From Duncaniella sp. (lineage in GTDB: Bacteria; Bacteroidota; Bacteroidia; Bacteroidales; Muribaculaceae), in the NCBI GenBank assembly GCA_022511285.1, contig JAFLRW010000034.1, forward strand, positions 1 through 13,700: DNA of 13,700 bases. The letters are read 5' to 3'. Each line of letters begins with the position of its first letter. Within the stretch, counting starts at the first letter, position 1. The notes under the pieces were generated by a model. It was given only the letters and a program-made list of their open reading frames with translations, searched no databases and was not told where the DNA came from. The translations under genes were made by a program, and so were the position numbers. Positions 1-7,571 of the stretch are shown piece by piece.

Positions 1-254
1 CTAATCTGCGATACAAAGTGGGTAAGAATCTTGGCTACAATAATCGCGAAGTCTATGAAGTTAAGCAGCCTCAGCGATTCGGACTCCCCTCCCCCAACGT
101 GTCGAGCACATATATCTTCGCCACCGGTCGTGACTTCTTTGCCTACCCCAACAATTACAACCACTACGTCCAGTATTACGACGGCACATTCCAGCATGGA
201 GGCATTTCCATGCAGGAGATGCTCATACCTCTAATCACACTCTCACCAAAATGA
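1..254 (+). CDS. porX: PorX-type response regulator with PglZ domain (C-terminal 83 codons only)
   Basis: Only the C-terminus lies in the window; the frame is open from base 3 and no start is present. The visible part reads as the end of the PglZ (alkaline-phosphatase-fold) domain of PorX-like regulators: a GLPSPN stretch, an FAYPNNYNHY stretch, and the terminal GGISMQEMLIPLITLSPK, in which the GGIS-EEM-P-type ending is typical of the family. In Bacteroidetes PorX has an N-terminal CheY-like receiver and a C-terminal PglZ domain and is known for control of type IX secretion in some members; the receiver cannot be checked here. The stop overlaps the next start in ATGA, so it heads or sits inside the tsaE-birA-xseA run. 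Another PglZ-domain protein is possible because the N-terminus is missing. Confidence 0.75.
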   Translation, partial: NLRYKVGKNLGYNNREVYEVKQPQRFGLPSPNVSSTYIFATGRDFFAYPNNYNHYVQYYDGTFQHGGISMQEMLIPLITLSPK

Positions 255-706
255 CACATACCATACACATCCCTAACCTCGAGGCTCTTCCCGAAGCCGC
301 GCGTAAGTTTATACATCTGATGGGCGACGCCACAGTCTTTGCCATTGACGGCTCGATGGGTGCCGGTAAGACCACATTTATCAACGCGTTGGCCCGCGAG
401 CTTGGGGTGGCCGATGACGAGGCTACCGGCTCGCCTACCTTCGCCATCGTCAACGAATACCGCTCCGAGACCACAGCAGAACTTATCTATCACTTTGACC
501 TCTATCGCATCGAGAACCTTGAACAGGCTTTCGACATAGGCATTGAAGACTATCTCGACTCAGGTGCATTATGCCTCATAGAGTGGCCCGACCGTATTGA
601 CGACATTCTGCCTGACGATACTGTCCGCGTTGCCATCACCGAACTGCCCGACGGTTCTCGACAGCTCTCCATTGATAATCCCACTCTCAACATTGAGAAG
701 ATATAA
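251..706 (+). CDS. tsaE: TsaE, ATPase subunit for tRNA t6A37 modification
   Basis: This 151-residue protein matches TsaE (formerly YjeE) in length and motifs. It has a Walker A GSMGAGKT at residues 34-41, the SPTF switch-like motif at 61-64, the HFDLYR segment at 81-86 and the IEWP Walker-B-region motif at 110-113. TsaE is the P-loop ATPase that works with TsaB and TsaD in the cytoplasm to make N6-threonylcarbamoyladenosine at position 37 of ANN-decoding tRNAs. The start is fixed by the ATGA overlap with the upstream porX stop, and the stop overlaps the birA start as TAATG. No other t6A gene is present in the window. I see nothing odd in the sequence. Confidence 0.95.
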   Translation: MTHTIHIPNLEALPEAARKFIHLMGDATVFAIDGSMGAGKTTFINALARELGVADDEATGSPTFAIVNEYRSETTAELIYHFDLYRIENLEQAFDIGIEDYLDSGALCLIEWPDRIDDILPDDTVRVAITELPDGSRQLSIDNPTLNIEKI

Positions 707-1440
707 TGTCAGCCATCACCTGGATTGACACCACAACCTCCACCAACTCCTATCTTGCCGCCGTGGCTTCCGAACATGCCCACGGTGATGTCATTGTGGC
801 CGATACTCAGACTGACGGTCGAGGCCAACGTGGCAATTCGTGGGAGGCTGCTCCGGGGCTCAACCTCACATTCTCGATGCTGATTATCCCGCAAGGGATT
901 GAGGCAGCAGCGCAGTTTCGCATCTCCCAGGCCGTAGCCCTCGGAGTGGCTCAGGTATTGGGCCGACTGCTCCCATCCACCTCCATCACTGTCAAATGGC
1001 CCAACGACATATATGCCGGCGACCGCAAAATCTGTGGTATACTCATTGAAAACTCCGTCAGCGGACGCCTCATCACTCGCTCTATAGCCGGAATAGGCAT
1101 CAACGTCAACCAACTCAAGTTTCTCTCCGATGCACCCAACCCCGTGTCAATGCGCCAGATTGCAGGCATTGAATTTGCCCGCGAGCCGCTGCTTGCAGAG
1201 GTGCGTGCCGAGATTCTTGCCCTCCTCTCTCTATCAGCCCGAGAACTTGACAGTCTTTACTTCTCCCGTCTGTGGCGACGCAATGGCGTCCACCCATTCA
1301 TTGACCACACCTGCGGCGACAGATTATTTTTTGCATCCATCACATCCATAGCTCCAACAGGCCACATCACCCTCTCCGAGCCCTCCGGCACATCCCGCAC
1401 TTTTGCATTTAAGGAAGTTGGGTTTCTAATCGAACAATGA
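706..1440 (+). CDS. birA: Biotin--[acetyl-CoA-carboxylase] ligase, catalytic-only type
   Basis: This 244-residue protein is a biotin protein ligase, which activates biotin to biotinyl-AMP and transfers it to a lysine of biotin carboxyl carrier domains. The biotin/AMP-binding loop GRGQRGNSW is at residues 38-46, KWPND at 97-101 and the KICGILIE strand at 108-115, followed by GIGINVN. A short C-terminal SH3-like domain fits the last 50 or so residues. The protein starts almost directly with the catalytic domain, so it lacks the N-terminal helix-turn-helix of E. coli BirA and should be an enzyme only, not a repressor. The start overlaps the tsaE stop by one base and the stop overlaps the xseA start by four bases. 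Confidence 0.94.
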   Translation: MSAITWIDTTTSTNSYLAAVASEHAHGDVIVADTQTDGRGQRGNSWEAAPGLNLTFSMLIIPQGIEAAAQFRISQAVALGVAQVLGRLLPSTSITVKWPNDIYAGDRKICGILIENSVSGRLITRSIAGIGINVNQLKFLSDAPNPVSMRQIAGIEFAREPLLAEVRAEILALLSLSARELDSLYFSRLWRRNGVHPFIDHTCGDRLFFASITSIAPTGHITLSEPSGTSRTFAFKEVGFLIEQ

Positions 1441-2732
1441 CAATCACTTTAAAGCAATTTACCGACAGAATCGCATCAATAATCAACACCGATGCATCCC
1501 TTCATGGCGTCTGGATTACAGCAGAGACATCCGACGTGCACCGCTCCGGCCACTGCTATATGGAATTGGTGCAGAAGCATCCCTCCACGGGCGAAGTCAT
1601 AGCCCGCCTGCGCGGCACCATCTGGCGCAACGCTTTAGCCCGCATTGATGCGGAATTCGAAGCTGCCACAGGCCAAAGGCTCGCTTCAGGGATGAAAGTG
1701 ATGGTCTATGCTTCAGCCTCTTTTCATCCCGCCTACGGACTATCTGTCAACATCACAGACATCGATCCCATATATACTTTGGGCGACTTGATGAAGCTCC
1801 GACTCGAAATACTCGCTCGCCTAAAGACCGATGGCATCCTGAATCTCAACCGCGAGTTGGAGTGGCCTCCGATTGTGCAGCGCATAGCAATTATCTCAGC
1901 ACCCGGTGCCGCCGGTTATGGCGATTTCATCCATCAACTCTTCACCACACCGTCAAGACTGCGATTCTACGCTCGGCTCTTTCCTGCTGTGATGCAAGGA
2001 GCATCAGCCCCTCAATCCATCATCTCTGCCCTCGAAGAGATTGCCCTCGAAGAGAATGAGTGGGACTGCGTTGTCATAATACGCGGCGGTGGCGCCACCT
2101 CTGACCTTGCTGCTTTTGAAAACTATGAGCTTGCGGCAAACATTGCACAATTTCCCCTCCCGGTAATCATAGGCATAGGCCACGAGCGAGACATTACTGT
2201 GCTTGACTACGTGGCCGCTATGCGTGTAAAAACGCCCACTGCCGCTGCCGAATGGCTTATCAATCGTAGCAGCGAACTTCTCAGTCGCGTCAACGACATC
2301 GCCTCTGCAATACATCGAACTGCCACATCCCTACTTGCCGGCACACGCGAACAGCTCGCACGCCATAGCGCTACACTCCCCTACCTCCCATTCTCAGTAC
2401 TGGAGCGTATGAGCAAACGTCTTGACCGCTCACTGATGGGCCTCAACGACATTGCAAACAGACGCATATCCCCGGCCCGCGAACAGCTATCGCTCATAGC
2501 TTCGCGCATTGCTGATGCCTCACACACAGCTCTTGAACGCAAACGCTCGCGACTTGACACCATTAGCCAACTTCTTGAAGTGCTCTCGCCCGTCGCCACT
2601 CTTCGCCGCGGATACTCTATCACTCGCATTGACGGCCGGGCCATCACATCGGCCTCTGCAGTTCCTCCAGGGTCAGTGATAACAACGACACTCGCTTCCG
2701 GCACTCTTATTTCAAAGGTGGAAGAATCCTGA
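1437..2732 (+). CDS. xseA: Exodeoxyribonuclease VII large subunit
   Basis: This 431-residue protein is the catalytic large subunit of exonuclease VII, a single-strand-specific exonuclease used in DNA repair. The N-terminal OB-fold occupies about residues 1-100 and includes GVWITAE (24-30) and SGHCYMEL (37-44). The catalytic domain carries SAPGAAGYGDF (154-164), RGGGATSDL (216-224) and GIGHERD (246-252), the family signatures. Residues of about 280-390 are rich in charged and leucine residues and fit the long coiled coil that binds XseB. A short domain with LRRGYSI follows. No xseB-like small subunit gene follows; instead the gene ends 26 bases inside a convergent gene on the other strand. The ATGA overlap with birA fixes the start. 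Confidence 0.95.
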   Translation: MTITLKQFTDRIASIINTDASLHGVWITAETSDVHRSGHCYMELVQKHPSTGEVIARLRGTIWRNALARIDAEFEAATGQRLASGMKVMVYASASFHPAYGLSVNITDIDPIYTLGDLMKLRLEILARLKTDGILNLNRELEWPPIVQRIAIISAPGAAGYGDFIHQLFTTPSRLRFYARLFPAVMQGASAPQSIISALEEIALEENEWDCVVIIRGGGATSDLAAFENYELAANIAQFPLPVIIGIGHERDITVLDYVAAMRVKTPTAAAEWLINRSSELLSRVNDIASAIHRTATSLLAGTREQLARHSATLPYLPFSVLERMSKRLDRSLMGLNDIANRRISPAREQLSLIASRIADASHTALERKRSRLDTISQLLEVLSPVATLRRGYSITRIDGRAITSASAVPPGSVITTTLASGTLISKVEES

Positions 2733-3198
2733 TATTGAAATCTTGTGGCGGTAGGTCGTGACGCATCACGGCGATTACTATCCGGCCATCAGTAAAAAGC
2801 ATTCCGTAGGTGCGAGTGACAGCGGGGGGGATTCCTCCACTGCGTGCTATCACCACACCACTTTCCGGCAACTGTGATGGCAATGTGTCACGAATAACGA
2901 GAGGCGCGGCGGCGTCAGAGAAGATTATACGGCTATCGGCCGCTTTGATAGCTTTCCGCTCGGCCGTAGATAGAGGCACATCCGTAGCTATGGCGGTTGG
3001 AGCAAACTCACACACCAATCTGTGTAGCAGCCTTATCCAATCTTTGCTCTCTCCGGTGTGCTTAGCAGCTCGGTCAAGAGTAGGATAGGCATAATAGCTG
3101 TACGGGCAGTTAATCACTGTAGTGACAAGCCTAAAGGCAAATGGAGAGTGAATGCCGTGGCCTTTCGTCCGCCATAGTCGGTGCAGAAACTCAAGCAT
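2707..3198 (-). CDS. Small HGIHSPF-motif protein, reduced relative of Bacteroidetes methyltransferase-like proteins
   Basis: This is a 163-residue protein of uncertain function. Its N-terminus has KGHGIHSPFAF at residues 12-22, a motif I recognise from a Bacteroidetes family usually labelled class I SAM-dependent methyltransferase-like; those proteins are longer by my recollection (about 220-260 residues). Here I cannot find a glycine-rich SAM-binding motif, so enzymatic activity is doubtful. The C-terminus (YGMLFTDGRIVIAVMR and on) resembles the end of that family, which suggests internal shortening rather than truncation. Its start overlaps the yfhO stop by 8 bases, so it is the last gene of the ruvX-to-yfhO operon. 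It contains a C7 run (G7 at 2824-2830 on the plus strand) in codons for Ile-Pro-Pro. The family call is from memory of the motif only. Confidence 0.7.
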   Translation of the reverse strand: MLEFLHRLWRTKGHGIHSPFAFRLVTTVINCPYSYYAYPTLDRAAKHTGESKDWIRLLHRLVCEFAPTAIATDVPLSTAERKAIKAADSRIIFSDAAAPLVIRDTLPSQLPESGVVIARSGGIPPAVTRTYGMLFTDGRIVIAVMRHDLPPQDFNIRILPPLK

Positions 3199-5755
3199 CC
3201 GACTCTTTACGCCCTTTGTAATTCTGAAATATAAACATCCCTACGGCTGCTGCACATAGCAGATAAATCACTATGATGGAAACAGTGGCAAGGGTGTCGG
3301 TGGTGTGGAGCGATTCCGGGTCAAACACCATCTCCACCGTGTGTCGGCCGGCAGGGAGCTGCAATGCTCGCAGCAGATAATTGACGCGCCCCAACTGTGC
3401 CTCCCGGCCGTCGATGGTGGCATGCCAACCCCACGGGAAGTAAACTTCGGAAAAGACTGCAATCCTTGGTCCGGAGGTGGAATATGTATAGGTGAGTCGA
3501 TTGGGTGCGTATGTTGTCTCGCGGATATAGTCTGTTGAATCGGCCGGTGTGGCACTTCCAAGCACGGATGAGAATCTACTGTCAGCCACTGCCTTATGGC
3601 GGGGATCTATGACAGAGAGAGCATCCATCTCTGCATCGGCGCCCTCAACATAGTCGATGCTGTCAACAAACCAGGCATTGCCCATAGCCTCGGCATTGAA
3701 AAGCGGCTGGCCGTCCATTCCCACCACATATCGGGCATTGAGCATATTGAGCACATTCCAATCGGCATCGGTCTGAGTGCCGTTTGTGAACGCTGCCAAA
3801 TGGCGGTCTATGAGGTCCTGATAGCGAGTCAACTTGGCTGCGTGATAACCTCCTATCATTTTATGATAATATGAGGGATCGGCACTGTAGAAACGAGGGA
3901 TATCCATCACGCGATAGTTCATTGCCGTGTCCTGCAGAATGATGTCGTCGGCAGCTGTTTTAGCTATTGGAGCGCCTACTGTAACCTGCTTGGGGACAAA
4001 ACTATCGTGAGACAGATAGCGCTTATTGACGGTGTAGAGATCCGCCAGCACCACCACACCCACCACAAGTCCTGCGGCAAGGGGAGATAGCTTTCTGCGG
4101 GTATAAAGCCAGATAGCAGCGCCGCCAATCAGCAATATGAGGAGCGAGCGTAGAGCATCGGCTCTCACAAGACTATAGCGAAGACTCTCCACAGCCTGAT
4201 AAATGGCAGGGTTGGAGAGAGAGAATTGGGCCACGGCCTGATGATCATAACCCTGCTGAAGGAGAGCTGAGGTGAGATATTGGTCGGTCTGTCGGTCTGT
4301 GTCGGTGATGGCACTGCCGAACACCCCGGGTATAAGCCAGGCTGCTATGCAGATAATGGCGGAGATTCCAAAAGCCCAATATAGTGGCTTCAGGAGAGCT
4401 CTACGCTCCTCGGCAGGAGTTGTGACAATCCGCTGCAGCGCCATTGCAGCCAGCAGGGGCATAGTAAACTCGGCTATGACGAGGATACTCTCCACGGTGC
4501 GGAACTTGGCATACATCGGCGCCACCGAGAGCATTATATCCGTAAAAAACATAGCGTGGCGTCCCCAAGCGAGGACGATTGAAAAGAGTGTAAGCAGCAC
4601 CAACGCCCATTTCATCGGACCTTTCACCACCACACACCCCACAAGGAATAGAGCGAAGATAAGTGCCCCGACATAAACCGGGCCGTTAGTCCCTTCAGGG
4701 TCGCCGAAATATTGGCCCACATATTCAAGATACTGAGCCTGCAGGCCATCAATCTCCCCTGCTGCAGCCTTCTCACGAGCCGCGGGAAGGGATGCCAGAT
4801 TTGTGGCCGTCATCCGTCCGCCCACCGGACGGGCCGAAGCCCCGCCCTTGATATTTGGCACTATGAGAGAGAAGGTCTCCGGTATCTGATAACTATATTG
4901 GGTGATATAATTCTTATCAAGCCCGGCAGTTGAGGCCGACGGCTGAGAGGGCTGAGTGAGTTCGGAGTGGCGACCACGCATCGTCTCCTTGGAATATTCA
5001 TATGTATTATAGAGACTCGGCAGATTGGCACAGACAGCCAATAGAGCCGCTACGATTAGCGCACCTGAGGCTGTAAGCCACCGTCTGACAGTGTGTTCGC
5101 GGACAGCTATCACAAAGCAGGCTATAGCATAGGCCATCACCACATATAAGAAATAATATGACATCTGCACATGATTGCCGGCTATCTGCATCATGGCAAA
5201 CAGGGCTGTAAGCGCTGCCCCGGCAAGGTAACGACCGCGATAGGCGAGCACCATACCGGCTATTGTGGGAGGGATATAGGCCAAAGTTATGAATTTCCAT
5301 ATATGGCCCGCACCTATAATGATAACAAAATAGGAGGAGAATCCATAGGCCACAGCACCTGCCAATGCTACATACCAACGCATCCGCATCGCTATAAGAA
5401 GAATGAAAAATCCTATCATCATCATAGCGATTAGCGACGAGGGCGAGGGCAGCCCGAGCCCCATTACGGTATTAATCCACCGGAAAAGCTCCGACGAGGG
5501 ATAAGAGGGCGCTATCTGGAAGTTGGGCATTCCGGAAAAGAGCGAGTTGGTCCATCGCGAAGTCTCGCCCGTTGCAGCGGTGAAGGCTTTCACCTCCTGG
5601 CCTATGGCAATGCCTTGCTGCATATCGTGCTGGCGCAGCAGATTGCCCTCGGAGGCATCCGGAAAGAAAAAAGCAAAGGCCACGGCCGCAATTACGGCTA
5701 TCCCGAGCAGAAATGTGGCTGCACGACGCACTCGGGGGGATTCAAGGAGTTTCAT
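3191..5755 (-). CDS. YfhO-family polytopic membrane protein
   Basis: This 854-residue protein has the architecture of the YfhO family (GT-C-like membrane proteins): a first membrane helix at about 12-31; a periplasmic loop starting with QHDMQQG (42-48), where D44 sits at the usual acidic position; a long run of hydrophobic segments up to about residue 570; and then a large soluble C-terminal domain that ends with another membrane helix close to the C-terminus. The motifs LFSGMP, IPETFSL, FGDPEGTNGPVYVG and YFPWGWHATIDG are family-like. In Gram-positives YfhO takes part in glycosylating lipoteichoic acid; in Bacteroidetes the role is unknown, though sugar transfer at the periplasmic face is a reasonable guess. 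It lies 5 bases after the lipoprotein gene and overlaps the next gene, so it is in the operon. Confidence 0.9.
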   Translation of the reverse strand: MKLLESPRVRRAATFLLGIAVIAAVAFAFFFPDASEGNLLRQHDMQQGIAIGQEVKAFTAATGETSRWTNSLFSGMPNFQIAPSYPSSELFRWINTVMGLGLPSPSSLIAMMMIGFFILLIAMRMRWYVALAGAVAYGFSSYFVIIIGAGHIWKFITLAYIPPTIAGMVLAYRGRYLAGAALTALFAMMQIAGNHVQMSYYFLYVVMAYAIACFVIAVREHTVRRWLTASGALIVAALLAVCANLPSLYNTYEYSKETMRGRHSELTQPSQPSASTAGLDKNYITQYSYQIPETFSLIVPNIKGGASARPVGGRMTATNLASLPAAREKAAAGEIDGLQAQYLEYVGQYFGDPEGTNGPVYVGALIFALFLVGCVVVKGPMKWALVLLTLFSIVLAWGRHAMFFTDIMLSVAPMYAKFRTVESILVIAEFTMPLLAAMALQRIVTTPAEERRALLKPLYWAFGISAIICIAAWLIPGVFGSAITDTDRQTDQYLTSALLQQGYDHQAVAQFSLSNPAIYQAVESLRYSLVRADALRSLLILLIGGAAIWLYTRRKLSPLAAGLVVGVVVLADLYTVNKRYLSHDSFVPKQVTVGAPIAKTAADDIILQDTAMNYRVMDIPRFYSADPSYYHKMIGGYHAAKLTRYQDLIDRHLAAFTNGTQTDADWNVLNMLNARYVVGMDGQPLFNAEAMGNAWFVDSIDYVEGADAEMDALSVIDPRHKAVADSRFSSVLGSATPADSTDYIRETTYAPNRLTYTYSTSGPRIAVFSEVYFPWGWHATIDGREAQLGRVNYLLRALQLPAGRHTVEMVFDPESLHTTDTLATVSIIVIYLLCAAAVGMFIFQNYKGRKESDA

Positions 5756-5760
5756 AGTGA

Positions 5761-6366
5761 TTATTCAGCAGGTCGGAGTTCAAGTGGAATATCTTCTACT
5801 TTCTGCAGTGAGTCGGCAGCCGCAGCGGCGCTATCGGCCGGCTCCGGTTCTGAGGCTATCAGCGAGCCGTCCTGAATAGCGTCATATTGCGCCAAGCGTT
5901 CACGGAAGCTGTTGGCTATTGAATCGAAATCGACTGCCGGATTCATCTTGCGGGCCTTTTTAAACGCATCACGTGTGCCTGAAGGATTCACACTCAACGC
6001 TATGTCATAGACATCCACATACTTGCGCAGGGTTTCAAGGTCTCGGCGAGTCTCTTTACGTTCTACCGCCTCGTTGTGCACACTCAGAAAGGTCAGCAAC
6101 ACCTGAATCGTCTGCTCGGGAGTGAGATCGTCTACTATTAGCGACATGCTGTCGGCCATCTCCGAGGCGCGGCCGAGCTGTCCGTCGTTGAGAGCACGTG
6201 CCAGACGCTCATTGCGTTCCTCGGCGGCTTGCAAAGTAGCTTCATCGAGGCTGTCGCCTTTCTCCTTATTGCTTCCACAGCCACAGGCGATCACCACCAA
6301 TAGCAACAAGGCCAAGACAGATTTTAAAGATATGCTTATCACTGATATTTTTGTTTTCAATGCCAT
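5761..6366 (-). CDS. Predicted lipoprotein of unknown function
   Basis: I choose the start at 6366, giving 201 residues, because it begins a clean lipoprotein signal: basic N-terminus MALKTK, a hydrophobic core, and the lipobox VIA before Cys28 (Cys30 is also present). An upstream ATG at 6450 would add 28 residues, overlap def by 38 bases and bury the signal peptide. The mature part is mostly helical and charged, with short helix-like segments resembling tetratricopeptide-type packing (about 35-150), and ends in an acidic, alanine-rich tail (EPEPADSAAAAADSL). I do not recognise a defined family. It lies 46 bases after def and 5 bases before yfhO, so it is probably co-transcribed. A periplasmic or outer-membrane-anchored location is inferred from the signal. 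Confidence 0.8.
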   Translation of the reverse strand: MALKTKISVISISLKSVLALLLLVVIACGCGSNKEKGDSLDEATLQAAEERNERLARALNDGQLGRASEMADSMSLIVDDLTPEQTIQVLLTFLSVHNEAVERKETRRDLETLRKYVDVYDIALSVNPSGTRDAFKKARKMNPAVDFDSIANSFRERLAQYDAIQDGSLIASEPEPADSAAAAADSLQKVEDIPLELRPAE

Positions 6367-6412
6367 TGTCACAAAGATTTTGAGTGAGAGGATAGGTGAA
6401 GTAGCGAGATTA

Positions 6413-6976
6413 TTATCGTTTAGAGGGCGCATAGCGCACAGGATAGTCACAGCGTGTGCGCCCGGTCAGAATATTGTTCAACTTCCCTTTTATCAGCTGT
6501 TTTCGTATCATTGACACGTGGTCAATATAGAGCTTTCCATCAAGATGATCACACTCGTGCTGGACTATCCGCGCCAAGAATCCCGAGATTTCGCGCTCAT
6601 GGGGGCGAAATTCCTCGTCGACCCACTCAAGTTTAATATGCTCAACTCGGGCCACCTTCTCGCTCAGTCCCGGCAGGCTCAGACATCCTTCATCGCGTGT
6701 CACCGACTCGCCGTCAAGCACTGTAATGCGTGGATTGATAAGCGTCAACCGCTCACCGGCACATTCCGGGAATGTCTCCTTTAGCCCATCGGCATCAATG
6801 ACCACTATGCGATCGGGACGCCCTATCTGTGGAGCAGCAAGCCCACAGCCGTCGCTGGCATACATAGTCTCAAACATATTGTCGATCAGCTCCTTCAGCC
6901 CCTCATATTCAGGGGTAACATCGGCACACTCACGGCGCAACACCGGATGGCCGTAAAGATATACGGGTAGTTTCAT
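6413..6976 (-). CDS. def: Peptide deformylase
   Basis: This 187-residue enzyme removes the formyl group from the N-terminal methionine of new proteins. All three family motifs are present: GCGLAAPQIG at residues 43-52 (motif 1, with Cys44 where Ile or Val is usual), EGCLSLPG at 96-103 with metal ligand Cys98, and QHECDH at 139-144 with metal ligands His140 and His144 and catalytic Glu141. The length fits the family. The start codon overlaps the ruvX stop as ATGA, which both fixes the start and suggests translational coupling. The basic C-terminal tail is unremarkable. Confidence 0.97.
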   Translation of the reverse strand: MKLPVYLYGHPVLRRECADVTPEYEGLKELIDNMFETMYASDGCGLAAPQIGRPDRIVVIDADGLKETFPECAGERLTLINPRITVLDGESVTRDEGCLSLPGLSEKVARVEHIKLEWVDEEFRPHEREISGFLARIVQHECDHLDGKLYIDHVSMIRKQLIKGKLNNILTGRTRCDYPVRYAPSKR

Positions 6977-7389
6977 TGATGGTGTGAATCGAGATAAGAG
7001 TTAAGTATGATGACGGCTGCCATACGGTCAATGGCACCCTTGTCGCGGCGGGTAGAGCGGCTGAACCCTCCCTCAATCATAGCGCGATGCGCCAGAGTGG
7101 AGGTGAAGCGTTCGTCCCACATCTCTATCTCCATCCCGGGCAGCTCTTTGTGCAGTCGACCCAAGGCCGGAGTGATATAGCGCATCGACTCTGAAGGCTC
7201 CCCCTTCATAGTAGTGGGCAGACCCACTATGATGCGGTCCACATCATTGGCCGTCACATAATCCTTGACATAGCCAACGAGCCGAGACGTCTCAACGGTG
7301 GCAAGCGCCGTGGCCACGATGCGCAAAGTGTCTGTCACAGCTATGCCGCAACGCTTACGCCCGTAGTCGATAGCCATAAGTCGTCCCAT
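6973..7389 (-). CDS. ruvX: RuvX/YqgF Holliday-junction resolvase-like nuclease
   Basis: The protein is of the YqgF/RuvX family with an RNase H-like fold, linked in various species to pre-16S rRNA 5'-end maturation and to Holliday junction resolution. I take the start at 7389, giving 138 residues, because MGRLMAIDYGRKRCGIA matches the usual N-terminus with the first catalytic Asp in AIDYG; starting at 7500 would add 37 residues that run through the promoter region and do not look like protein. Other family signatures are IIVGLP, a WDERFTS segment with acidic residues, and the C-terminal DKGAIDRMAAVIIL with the last acidic site. A promoter-like TAACTTTG box lies about 28 bases upstream. It is the first gene of a minus-strand operon with def, the lipoprotein gene and yfhO. 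Confidence 0.94.
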   Translation of the reverse strand: MGRLMAIDYGRKRCGIAVTDTLRIVATALATVETSRLVGYVKDYVTANDVDRIIVGLPTTMKGEPSESMRYITPALGRLHKELPGMEIEMWDERFTSTLAHRAMIEGGFSRSTRRDKGAIDRMAAVIILNSYLDSHHQ

Positions 7390-7416
7390 ACTTAATTTTA
7401 GTTGCAATTTATGTCG

Positions 7417-7448
7417 CAAAGTTACAAAAAAATCTGAAAATATCTCAA
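7417..7448 (-). promoter_or_regulatory. Promoter for the ruvX-def-yfhO operon
   Basis: On the minus strand the sequence TAACTTTG (7424-7417) is a perfect match to the Bacteroidetes -7 consensus TAnnTTTG. A TTG at 7448-7446 sits 21 bases upstream, within the usual 19-21 base spacing of the -33 element. Transcription would begin near 7411, about 20 bases before the ruvX start at 7389. It is back-to-back with the rplS promoter, with only a few bases between the two -33 elements. Confidence 0.7.
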
Positions 7449-7453
7449 CAACA

Positions 7454-7485
7454 CTTGCTATATCAGTTGAAAATCCGTAACTTTG
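7454..7485 (+). promoter_or_regulatory. Promoter for rplS
   Basis: TAACTTTG at 7478-7485 is a perfect -7 box (TAnnTTTG) and TTG at 7455-7457 lies 20 bases upstream as the -33 element. Transcription would start near 7491, leaving a leader of about 80 bases before the rplS start. The same TAACTTTG octamer serves the divergent promoter, so the two -7 boxes are inverted copies. Confidence 0.75.
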
Positions 7486-7494
7486 CAGCCGATT

Positions 7495-7535
7495 CCGCAA
7501 TCTCTGGACGGGACATGCTGCCCGCTACATTGCGG
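7495..7535 (+). promoter_or_regulatory. Structured 5' leader of rplS, candidate r-protein autoregulatory element
   Basis: The leader begins with a two-part stem. CCGCAAT (7495-7501) pairs perfectly with ATTGCGG (7529-7535), and inside it CGGG (7509-7512) pairs with CCCG (7521-7524) across an 8-base loop. The two helices are separated by an asymmetric internal loop of 7 and 4 bases. The structure starts within a few bases of the predicted transcription start, is followed by an AT-rich unpaired stretch, and ends about 36 bases before the rplS start. A stem with an internal loop in front of a single r-protein gene is the typical form of an autoregulatory site; binding by L19 is inferred, not shown. 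Confidence 0.5.
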
Positions 7536-7571
7536 TTAATGTTCACATTTTAAACTTACAAAAAAGGAAAA

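Noticed and set aside
709..1113. 134-codon minus-strand frame opposite birA
   Set aside because: birA motifs fix the coding strand, and the antisense peptide has no domain features.
4272..4676. 134-codon plus-strand frame inside yfhO
   Set aside because: It is antisense to a long family-supported membrane protein and has no recognisable motif.
6367..6450. N-terminal extension of the lipoprotein gene from an ATG at 6450
   Set aside because: It would overlap def by 38 bases and hide a clean lipoprotein signal that begins at 6366.
7390..7500. N-terminal extension of ruvX from an ATG at 7500
   Set aside because: The added residues cross the divergent promoter region, and the family N-terminus begins at 7389.
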